From: Balanoglossus misakiensis
Lineage: Eukaryota > Hemichordata
Assembly: GCA_040954595.2 (NCBI GenBank)
Contig: CM082577.2
Location: 12,338,001 to 12,402,000, forward strand
DNA length: 64,000 nucleotides
Direction of reading: 5' to 3'
The translations under genes and the position numbers were made by a program. Shown one piece after another: positions 40,995 to 51,743 of this stretch. Position 1 is the first letter of the stretch, and each line of letters opens with the position of its first letter. The notes beneath the pieces are model-generated. The model saw only the letters and a program-made list of their open reading frames with translations, had not been told where the DNA came from and did no database searches.

Positions 40995-41400
40995 CTGAGG
41001 TCGCGCGATCGCAGCAGTAAATTTTGAAAATCCTGGCGATAACGAGAGTTTTTTCGCAATTTTTGAGATTCCAAAACATACTGACAATCAAATGGTCTGT
41101 TACTCTGACAATAGTTGGGAAGGATAGTAAAAGAGCGTGCATGAAAGTTGAAAAATGTCCACGTTTCGGCGATCATGTTTGGTCATTTATCATTGGTTTA
41201 CCTGAGGTCGCGTGATCGCGGCAATAAATTTTGAAACACTGGTGATAGCGAGAGATTTTTGTAATTTTTTTTTTGTCGACGTTCCCAAACATACTGACTA
41301 CTAAATGTTTTATTATTCTGACAAAAGGTGGGAAGGATTATAAAATGACGTGCAAGAATGTTTTAAAATCCCCGCGTTTCCGCGATCAAAAGTTAGCTCT
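40995..41400 (+). repeat. two diverged tandem units of about 205 bp
   Basis: Units start near 40995 and 41202 with 'tgaggtcgcg.gatcgc.gcaataaattttgaaa' and share 'acatactgac' and 'gggaaggat.a.aaa'. No coding function. Confidence 0.7.
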
Positions 41401-42289
41401 AGCGTTCTTGTCGTTCGATATTTACAAGCAGAACGCAGTCCCACTTGCTTGCTCATTTGCATAAATAGTCATTAAATACCGACAAAAATTATTTAATGGA
41501 CATGTGACTTATTTGCATAGTTATTTCATGGCTTTTAATAATCTCAATTCACTCTATATGTAAGGTTTGACATGTTAAACGTGGGGTTTGACATAAATAT
41601 CAAGAACAAAACTAACAAGTGTAAAATAGAACTTGCTTGTCAATAGTGTATTCAACAAATGATCCGAAAAATTGAATTTTAAAGGGACTATTTTTCTTCA
41701 TTCTCACAGTAATGAGAGGCAATACCAAAGTTATGTAGTAGTGAACCACAGAATAATCTGCAGTACATATGCAATAATATAATAGAATATAATGCCTTTC
41801 CGCTGATATCCTTATTTGGACAGAGTATCACCTAAGGTGTGAATGCCTCAGTAAACATTTTGACCACCTTCAAAGAACACCTATAAACATGCATCCAGCA
41901 CTTGTTTTAAGAAAAAATTAATAATGTTTAACTGCAGGCAGTATAGAAATATGTTTGAGGTGCACAAGTTCGTCCGGCAGAAATCCCTTGTGATAATTTA
42001 AAAACAGATGGCCCACGCAAGGTTCACTTTTAGAAGATTAAACAGACAAACACCTCTGCTAACAGATTCCGATGAAATAGTATGTTGTATTTAGAAGACA
42101 GTCAACAGAAAGAATTGTTTATTTATGATAATATGCACATATCGTTTATTCAACAGGACATTGCCATTTAATAAATAATGCAAACAGCACCAGACAATTA
42201 CTGAAATTTAAGTTGCTTACACTTTCATATTTCGCTAAAGATTTTAAATTTAGAAAAATAATCATTTTATATCAAATTTACTGTTGTAG
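41401..42289. other. intron, nothing recognised
   Basis: AT-rich sequence up to the acceptor of the next ankyrin exon. Confidence 0.5.
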
Positions 42290-42397
42290 CCTGGTTCCTC
42301 GAACATTGCGCAACTATTTTGGGCTGTGAAAGAACATGATGAAGAAATGGTAGAAGGCCTTGTGAAAGCTGGGGTTAAAATAGATGACCATTTGGAG
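42290..42397 (+). CDS. ankyrin exon 12 (block I, unit d)
   Basis: 108 nt, phase 0-0: PGSSNIAQLFWAVKEHDEEM, then VEGLVKAGVKIDDHLE. An atypical repeat lacking the TPLH turn. Paralogue of 60941-61048. Confidence 0.8.
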
Positions 42398-42683
42398 GTA
42401 AAGAGATATTTTTAAATATCAAAACGTTTTGAGTGTAAATAGTTTTTGAGTGGATAAACTTTTTGATATACCGGTAATATGTTATATTATCCTTCTACCA
42501 CACTATGAAGGAAAACAAATTTGCAACGGTGTTGACTTCATTGACTGACAGAATGATTTTACATTGTGATCTTTGGATATTTTGATGCATTCCTGTGCCA
42601 CAAATGAATATTTATTTGAACTCTAACATGTACTCAACCTTATTAATTACTGTAAAACAAATTATGTTCTGCATTTTTTTCAG

Positions 42684-42782
42684 GATGGTCTTTCCGCACT
42701 TCATGCGTGTGCACAAAATGGTGATGCAGAGGCTGTTACCATACTTCTGAAGAAACGTGCCAATGTCACAAAAGATTCAAAG
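42684..42782 (+). CDS. ankyrin exon 13 (block I, unit e)
   Basis: 99 nt, phase 0-0: DGLSALHACAQNGDAEAVTI, then LLKKRANVTKDSK. Paralogue of 61280-61378. Confidence 0.85.
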
Positions 42783-42838
42783 GTAACTAGTCATAGTGCG
42801 TCTTATAAGTTGTTGACAATCTAGAACGTGACTCACTC

Positions 42839-44988
42839 TCTTAAAAGCAGTGCACATTCACTGCAAAAACAATATGTCAAGCACAAGTGGTTCCTATGGT
42901 AACCAGCGAATGCCAAGGCTGTATCTGTTGTGGATACAAAGATACAGGAAAGTAGGTCAAAGGTCACCCAAGGTCACCCAAAATTTGGGCATAAAATTTA
43001 GACCCAATAGTGGGCCATGTCCAACAAAAACCAGACCTCTAGCCCCATTGTTTAGCCTGGAATTAGATATGCAGAACAATGATGTATCAGAAATAGGTCA
43101 AAGGTCATTGCCAAAGTTACAAAAATATTTGTGTCAACTCCTGGCAGCAGTGTTACCCATGTCCACAGAATTCATGACTGGTGCTGTTACAAGAGGAGGT
43201 ACAAGGCATATGTATATATAATTAGTTGTTTTAAAACTGGGTCAAAGGTCATGTGAAAATTGCCCCGAAAAATTGTGACTCATATCCACGAAAAGAATTT
43301 CCGTGCTGTCAACATTTTGGCTACAAAACGGAATTTTCATTTTTCAATGGTTTTCAGAAAATCCAATATGGCCGCCATAATGATCGACCAATCACAGTGC
43401 GCTTCGCAAACTTGATAGACATAGGTTAGGTGACCACATACCCCGAATCCCGTGACTCAGTAATCGCTGGTTCTGGAGAAGAAGATTTGTAAAATTTTAA
43501 GTAGTTTTTCAGAAAAAAAATTTGCAGCAAAGAAAATGTATGTTTGACGTCATAATTTCAGTAGGGTAAAATGACGGACCGAAGGTAGGCTACCTGCACA
43601 CCAAACTTCAGTGTTTTTGCTAAGGTCGGGGAACATAGGTAAATGGCCGGGGAACTCAGGTAACATGTTGACCATGTACACCCCCCCCCCCCACTGCCGG
43701 CTTAAAAGCAAAGACTGAATGACTACATCCATTATAATATACATGTGTATTTTCCACATCATAATGCATATTAAGTTAACACACTCGAATATTGAAATGA
43801 CAACCGACATAACTACCATGGTCCGGTAGCCCTATCTTTTGATTCATGAAAATGGATTAAAGTTAATTTTCTTCCATCAAGTTCAATGATCAACTGTTTT
43901 TTGTGGTAAAAATGCCATTTTCCAGGGTGTTTTACGCAACAAAATTGTGCAACTTTACTATTACTGTTACATTCATATGCACTCTAGTTTAACAAATCAT
44001 TTAAAGACATTTGACTGTGATAGTACAAATTTCAATGACCTCCCCATGAAGACCTAGTAAATCAATTTTCACCCAGAGATCTCCTGGGTTCCTAAATCAT
44101 TTAGCATATTTGGCTAAAATTTAAGTGACCCCCCCCCCCCCCCCTGGATTTTGCCGCCACCCCTCGGCCGTAAAAACTGAACAGTCCCTAAAGCAATGAT
44201 TTCTGTCCTGATAAAATCGACAAATTACTGATGGAAATTACTGTTATGCTGCTGAAAAAAACCCACAAAAAAACGCCTGCCTTTTTTGCTTCTTTTTGAT
44301 ATCACTAATTGCCCTTGAACATCGATCTCAGGGTGTCTGCCGCGGCCGTGTGTACAAGTATTCTGCAGACGCGCGGACACATGGCATGACCTCTAACAAA
44401 AGTTGCTACATCTTTTGTCAAGTTTTAGATATTTTGTTGCGACCGGAATGCTGAGCTGCGTTAGTTGTTGCAATTTGTGCGTTACTACGTCAATGATACT
44501 ATTTATAGAACGCCTATCTAAAGATAACTGGTGCGCTGAGTGAAATGGGCAACGCGTACTGTTTCACGATCCGGTGAAATGCGAAATCGACAACGCGTGA
44601 TACGTGATTTATTCTACTTTGCGTGTTCCGTGGGGAACTCCGGTAAAATGACCGGGGAACTCCGGTAACATTTACCGGGGTACCGGCCTTAACAAAAACA
44701 CTGAAACTTGAAGTCGATTGGCCCTGTAGGTTTTGAGAAAGAGTCATTTAACGGTTTTCAGAAAATCCAATATGGCCGCCAGGTCACTTGACTTATTAAA
44801 TATTCACGGGCCACAGTACGTCTACACATTGGCCCCTACCACCCTGCCAAGTTTCAGCCCCGTATACGTAGGTGCTGCGGTTACCCAGATCTACCTGGTC
44901 GAATTTTGGGGAATAATAATAATAATAAAGAAAAATTCCAACAATACCAATAGGGGCACAAGCCTGATAGGCTTGTGCCCCTAATAAT
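42839..44988 (+). mobile_element. element E, copy 1 (forward), carrying an inserted element
   Basis: Shares long stretches in reverse complement with 51860-53037, for example the block around 'accagacctctagccccattg'. It ends with the hairpin GGGGCACAAGCC...GGCTTGTGCCCC. It is interrupted by the insertion at 43609-44703. Short ORFs here are not genes. Confidence 0.7.
43609..44703. mobile_element. 1.1-kb DNA transposon in element E, ends CAGTGTTTTTG, 6-bp duplication
   Basis: Terminal inverted repeats CAGTGTTTTTGCTAAGG / CCTTAACAAAAACACTG, flanked by AAACTT on both sides (43603-43608, 44704-44709). The other copy of element E (near 52085-52112, reverse strand) preserves the uninterrupted sequence. 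CAGTG ends suggest a hAT-like element, although hAT duplications are usually 8 bp. The interior has 'ggggaactccggtaa' repeats and no ORF. Confidence 0.85.
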
Positions 44989-45691
44989 AAGAGTGATTTC
45001 TTATACCGGGGTATAGTGCACGAATCCTCAATCATGTTCAAAATGCTATACAGTTATTACCTAATTTAATGCCATTCAACTCCCTTGGGAGCAAACAACA
45101 GGTCACATGTGTAGCCATAATGTCAGATACAATTGATACATAACAGATACATTTGCAATGTCTGTCCTACCACAGTACCAGGTACCCATTACTCCTGGGT
45201 AGGGAGAAGTAATAAGAAGTATTGGTGCCTGTAGTCTGTGGGCTGGAGGGGCCCACCGTGCACCCCCCCCCCCCCCATAAACCTACCACTTGGGTATTTT
45301 TATGTTCTTTAGAACGTGCTGAAAAAGAAAAAAGATGTTATTAGGCCAGGAAGAAAAAATAAATTGTTAATCGAATCAATATTCTACTTCCGTGTTACAA
45401 AATTCTTAGTACTGCCGCTGGTGGCCAAAATGTGCAAACACCAACTGTAAAGTTAATTGCCTATGTTATTGTTGGGAAATATAGTATTGAATTCAGTTAC
45501 AAGTACATGTATCAGTGTTTTTGTCTGAGATATTTCTGGTAAAAAGGGAAACAATTATCTCGCCCAGTCTGCATCTGTACAAATATGCCAGAGAACCGCA
45601 TTTACCTTCAGCCTAAAAAAATAAATAAATAAAAATATTCGCTCGCCGCTCCTGGAACTTGGTCCAAAAAATCCGATGAACAAGATTTTTT
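44989..45691. other. intron, no gene seen
   Basis: Contains a block at 45233-45345 ('gtgggctggaggggcccaccgtgc', a C run, then 'gttctttagaacgtgctga') that recurs at 61573-61672. Otherwise unique AT-rich DNA. Confidence 0.5.
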
Positions 45692-47697
45692 AGGTCCCAT
45701 TGGTATGTACCATGGGACCTTATGGGATCGGTTGCGTCTGTATGTATGTATGTATGTATGTATGTATGTATGTATGTATGGATGTATGTCTGAATGTCTG
45801 TCCACATCAAAAACTTGAAAACCACTGCGCGTATGACCTTGATATTTGGTGTGTAGATGAAGGCAGGGCTATAGATGGGAGTTTGTTCAAATGAAGTTGT
45901 CATTGCCAAAAAAATGCAAATTAGCTGGGAAAATGTGAAATAGGTCAAAACTCAAAAACTCAACAACCACTGGTCATATTGATTTGAAAATTGGTATGCA
46001 TGTACCTTATGTCAACCTCATACAGTCCTGTATTTTTTGAGCTAATATTATTGATTTCCTATTTTTTATGCATTTTTTTGTATTTAGGGGCACAAGCCTA
46101 TCGGGCTTGTGCCCCTATTAGTCCATGGGCCAGAGACCGAAACCCTCCCCCCCCCCCCCCCCCTGGGGAGTATTGCAGACATATATTTTTGGAAAGCCTA
46201 TTTATCCAGCTGTCAGAATCAGGTTGTTTGCACTCATATTAATGGTGGGTGTGGCCGTGAGGAGCGGTTGTCATGGTAATGATAGCATAATTTTAGGGGT
46301 ACTCATACAGTTAAAAAATGATATATTTCAGGATCTGAGAAAGCTAGAGAAAAAATTTAAACATTGGGTCTTATAAAGTAGGTTACGGGCTATCCAATGA
46401 TTACATGACCAACAAGGTCAGAGGTCAAGTTCATCTTCAAAACGCGGGGTCAAAGTAAAAATTGCGCTATTTTTTGCATATCGATCATACATAGTTTCGA
46501 TTTACTAGAAAAAGGTTTGCTCGAGGAGGCTGTAAATTGGTCATCAGGTAGCATGGAACATTAGGTTTAAGAAAAATAAGCTGTTTCATGTCTTTGAAAT
46601 TAAGTTATATTAAAATTCTGTTACCATAACGACGGATAGCAGATTTTGCGAAAATCACAAAAATAAGAATCCTGCTATATCTTTGCTACCAATTAAGCTT
46701 TAGATAAAATTTAAACACTCAAACTTATAATGTCGGGTGCGAGCTTTTCATTGCTAACTTGAACTTTGGGGTTCAAGGTCAAGGTCATCCTCAAATTTCA
46801 GGTCAAAGTGACAAAATGGACATTATGGACTTTTGTTCAAAATGACATTTTACGGCGAGCGTTTACTAAACACTGTTTGGATCTAGAATGCTATGATTTG
46901 ATCTCCAGATAGAGATGTGTATTGTTTACAAAGATTTTAATTTATTTTGCTGTTTACATATACTTAATATGCAAAACCTGCTGTTTTAATGACAACAAAA
47001 TGAATGGTAGGAATAGCAAGAGTACTCATACAGTTAAAATGAGATATTTCAGGTTCTGAGAAAGCTAGAGAAAAAATTTAAACATTCAGTATTATAAAGT
47101 AGGGTACGGGCTATCCAATGATTACATGACCGACAAGGTCAGAGGTCAAGTTCATCTTCAAAACTTGGGGTCAAAGTGAAAATTTCGCTATTTTTTGCAT
47201 ATCTATCATGCATAGTTTTGATTTACTGGAAAACGGTTTGCTCGAGGAGGCTGTAAACTGGTCATCAGGTAGCAAGTTATATTAGCTTTAAGAAAAATAG
47301 GCCTATTTTCGTCTTTGGTTGTAATTTATATTAAAATTCTGTAACCATAACGACGGGTAGAAGATTTTGCGAAATTCCCCAAAATAAGAAACTTGCTATA
47401 TCTTTGCTACCAATTAAGCTTTACATAAAATTTAAAAACTCAAACATATAATGTCGGGTGCGAGCTTTTGATGGCTAAATTGAACTTTGGGGTTCAAGGT
47501 CAAGGTCATCCCCAAATTTCGGGTCAAAGTGACAAAATGGGCATTATGGACTTTGTTCAAAATGACATTTTACGGCGAGTTTACTACACTGTTTGGATCT
47601 AGAATGCTATAATTTTGTATATTTTGATATTTTAAATTTAAAGTTCAGGGTCACCTTCAAAAGATGGGGTCAAAATTCAATATCCCAACTCTAATTA

Positions 47698-48033
47698 GTG
47701 TTGCAGATCTCCCCAGAAAAAAACGAACCCTCTGACTTGGCCATACAACATTTTGTGTCATACACCATTTTAAAGTTAAGTTCTGAGAGTTTGAAAATGC
47801 TTGACGACATTTTCAATTCCCATGGCGAGCTGATGAATTCAAGATTTAGTAAAATTGGTATATTTCTTGAAATATGCGAACGTGCATTTGCAATTGCTAT
47901 AAAGGGACATACATTATCAGCATGTTTTTACTGTAAAAATACTATATTCAACTTATATTGTGGCCATTCTATGGTATTTCAGTTTAAATATGTACAAAGT
48001 TTTATCATATTTAGCACATTCTTATCAAGATGA
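47698..48033 (+). other. ORF of 111 codons in the centre of the palindromic transposon
   Basis: Starts MLQISPEKNEPSDLAIQHF. I do not recognise it. Its composition is plausible for a protein fragment, but there is no second line of support. Confidence 0.2.
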
Positions 48034-48082
48034 TTTCTGTTGATATGACAAGTTGACGTAAGGAGTCATCTTGCCCCTCTAA

Positions 48083-48304
48083 TCAGACGCTGCAATTGTG
48101 TGTAGAACTAAGAACAATCCTCGTATCTGCTTCTTCACTGTATCTTTTGCGACAACAAAAGTGGTGAAGTTTGGTCCTCCACTTACAATTAATTTCTGAC
48201 CAATGTTGAGATCTACTTTTTTCATTATGTGTAGCATTTTGCAAAATTTGCTTTGTTTTCTTGATTAATGGTAAGCAAGAATGCCGTCCATTTTGTCGGA
48301 GCAC
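48083..48304 (-). pseudogene. decayed transposon protein with EEADTRIVL motif
   Basis: A 73-codon minus-strand ORF containing RYSEEADTRIVLSSTH. An EEADTR-I-hydrophobic-L motif is frequent in a family of large unnamed repetitive proteins of invertebrates, possibly the family also seen at 19108-19782. Only a fragment remains. Another minus-strand ORF (48854-49144) may be part of the same decayed gene. Confidence 0.4.
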
Positions 48305-51178
48305 TTAGGTCAAGTATGATATGATGTGCTGGTGCAACACTCACATCACGTGTTTGACCTTTGATCCTTTGATCCCTTTCGCATCATAATTATCAATGAT
48401 CATGTGTATTTGCGAATTATCAACAGGACCTAAAATTCAGCCTCTGTTTTACATTATGTATTCCATAAATCCTATTGCTATATTGATAAAAGTGATTCTG
48501 TCTACAAGATTAGGACCAGGCAGAGACTGAATGGTCATCATAAACTATGGCATCGGCAGCCTCAATGCTAGTCTATCTGTCTGCTGGAAATGAATTTTAA
48601 GTCCATCATCTGAAAACAAACAGAGAGGAACGTTGGAATTTTCAATGACTCCGATGAGTGGCATCTTCTAACTTGTATTAACAGCAGGTAATCAAAGATA
48701 AACCGTCTTCTTCATTTTTGTCATGTTTTTACATTGCTGCAAGTCATACTATGGTAGAAGCACTTACACGGTTTGTCAGGTTCTTCTTATATAATTAGTT
48801 GCTCAGAAAAAAAACCCAGCCATTTCTTTTGATATAGTAATGTTGATAGTTGCTTAAATGAAGGTCGGAAAGATCAAATGGGTCGACAAATGCTCCACCT
48901 TGTAATTCTTAAAGCTTTGCCACATCAGTATTCCATCTCTTAATGACTGCTTTTCCATATCGGATCTTATTTTGTTTACCAATACTGCATATTTATTTGT
49001 GAAATGTATCAGAGAACTTTGCAGTAATCGGTCCACCCAAAACCACTTTTCAAGTGCTAAACCTCTCATCGTTTCGATTGGCACAAAACAACAGAGGTAA
49101 TAATAGCTGATTCTTAGCAGTTTGGCAAATATCTCAATCACCATTTCTTAATGCACTTACATTTCTACCGGTGGGTAGAGTTTTAATGGCAGCAATACTC
49201 TACACAAAGTCATACCAAAAGTTAAAAGTTACTCCTCTCTTGTCTAAACTCAGCCATAAGCGGGAAATGATGTTCAATGATGTGTTCCACAAAATTGTGA
49301 ACTATTTCCAAAAGTTCATTAGCAGGCTGGGAAGTCAAAAGATCACAATCCATCTCAGGCATTGACTGTGTTCCCTACCTTTACACCATGATAAAAAGTT
49401 GCAGACCCTAGCGCTGGACGTTTCATCAGCAAGACGGAGGCCATGCAATGACAAATAACCGGAAAACATTTTCACATGAGCAAACGTTTTTTTTTTAAAA
49501 ACGTAGCATTCATTTTGTATGATTATGAATGATTGTGATTTAAAAATATTGCTTTTGAGTATATAATGTGTCTTAAGTGCTTTACGCACAATTTCCTAAA
49601 AATCTCTGTGCCTAAAACACATATTCGATCGGGTTGTCTGGACTATTGCCGCAGTGGCATCATGGGATAACACATAAATCAGCATGACTCGCACTCCCGC
49701 GGTCGCGTTTTTTTATATAATAATATCCAGAAGTAAAAGTGGCATCTTATTTAAATATTAATATCAAAATATACAAAATTATAGCATTCTAGATCCCAAC
49801 AGTGTAGTAAACGCTCGCCGTAAAATGTCATTTTGAACAAAGTCCATAATGCCCATTTTGTCACTTTGACCCGAAATTTGAGGATGACCTTAACCTTGAC
49901 CCCAAAGTTCAATTTAGCAATCAAAAGCTCGCATCCGACAATATAAGTTTGAGTGTTTCAATTTTATCTAAAGTTTAATTGGTAGCAAAGATATAGCAAG
50001 TTTCTTATTTTGGGGAATTTCGCAAAATCTTCTATCCGTCGTTATGGTTACAGAATTTTAATATAAATTACAACCAAAGACGAAAATAGGCCTATTTTTC
50101 TTAAAGCTAATATTCCTTGCTACCTGATGACCAATTTACAGCCTCCTCGAGCAAACCGTTTTCCAGTAAATCAAAACTATGTATGATCGATATGCAAAAA
50201 ATAGCGAAATTTTCACTTTGACCCCAAGTTTTGAAGATGAACTTGACCTCTGACCTTGTTGGTCGTGTAATAATTGGATAGCCCGTACCCTACTTTATAA
50301 TACTGAATGTTTAATTTTTTTCGCTAGCTTTCTCAGAACCTGAAATATCTCATTTTAACTGTATGAGTACTCTTGCTATTCCTACCATTCATTTTGTTGT
50401 CATTATAACAGCTGGTTTTGCATATTAAGTATATGTAAACAGCAAAACAAATTAAAATCTTTGTAAACAATACACATCTCTATCTGGAGATCAAATCATA
50501 GCATTCTAGACCCAAACAGTGTTTAGTAAACGCTCCCCGTAAAATGTCATTTTGAACAAAAATCCATAATGTCCATTGTGTCACTTTGACCTGAAATTTG
50601 AGGATGACCTTGACCTTGAACCCCAAAGTTCAAGTTAGCAATGAAAAGCTCGCACCCGACATTATAAGTTTGAGTGTTTAAATTTTATCTAAAGCTTAAT
50701 TGGTAGCAAAGATATGGCAGGATTCTTATTTTTGTGATTTTCGCAAAATCTGCTATCCGTCGTTATGGTAACAGAATTTTAATAACTTAATATCAAAGAC
50801 GTGAAACAGCTTATTTTTCTTAAACCTAATGTTCCATGCTACCTGATGACCAATTTACAGCCTCCTCGAGCAAACCGTTTTCCAGCAAATCGAAACTATG
50901 TATGATCGATATGCAAAAAATAGCGCAATTTTTACTTTGACCCCGCGTTTTGAAGATGAACTTGACCTCTGACCTTGTCGGTCATGTAATCATTGGATAG
51001 CCCGTACCCTACTTTATAAGACCCAATGTTTAAATTTTTTCTCTAGCTTTCTCAGATCCTGAAATATATCATTTTTTAACTGTATGAGTACCCCTAAAAT
51101 TATGCTATCGTTACCATGACAACCGCTCCTCACGGCCACACCCACCATTAATATGAGTGCAAACAACCTGATTCTGAC

Positions 51179-51743
51179 ACGGGCGTCATGGAACAATAAA
51201 GTGTATGGATAATTTAGCATAGGCCTAAACGAACACACAATAAATTATTTCGTGTTTTTTTTTATGTGAACGAGAACTACACTCACGAACGGCTACAGCT
51301 GGACTTGCAAAATATGCGAGCGAACGCACTAGCGCCGCGGAACGCGGAAGTGATGTTGCAATCTACAACCGCACGCGCCCGACCCGGCGCGCGCGCAGAC
51401 GATCGTACGACTCCGTTGCTAGCCAGGACAGGCGCGTTCGTATACAGTGTATATATGTGTACTCACGTAAGTACACAGGGCAGATCAGTTTCGGGCGCGC
51501 ACGCATGCGTAGACATCGCCTTTACTGCTCAAGACGATATCGTACACACGGTGCCTATCCCCTATAGACGCGTACGCCGTACGGTGTGGTTTTGCAAATA
51601 AAGTTAACACTGACCTAGCTTTAGTGCATTTCTCGTCCACACCAAACAAACCTATGAAATATTTTATTCTTTGTTCATTGGGGACGTCGCGTTTATGTTA
51701 ATTTTATTAATATCTATACACTTTATTGTTCCATGACGCCCGT
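51179..51743. mobile_element. 565-bp MITE with 28-bp TIRs and 9-bp duplication
   Basis: Perfect 28-bp inverted ends beginning ACGGGCGTCATGGAACAATA, flanked by GATTCTGAC at 51170-51178 and 51744-51752. The left arm of the palindromic transposon (46213-46221 region, reverse strand) has the uninterrupted sequence. A 9-bp duplication fits Mutator-like elements. The interior is GC-rich (51300-51600), unlike its surroundings, with no transposase. Confidence 0.92.

Noticed and set aside
42850-43221. 123-codon + strand ORF in element E
   Set aside because: It is repeat sequence whose other copy at 52.5-53.0 kb does not keep the frame.
51266-51601. 111-codon ORF in the GC-rich centre of the 565-bp MITE
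   Set aside because: It has low-complexity Arg/Ala/Thr composition expected of CpG-rich DNA and lies within a non-autonomous element; no motif recognised.
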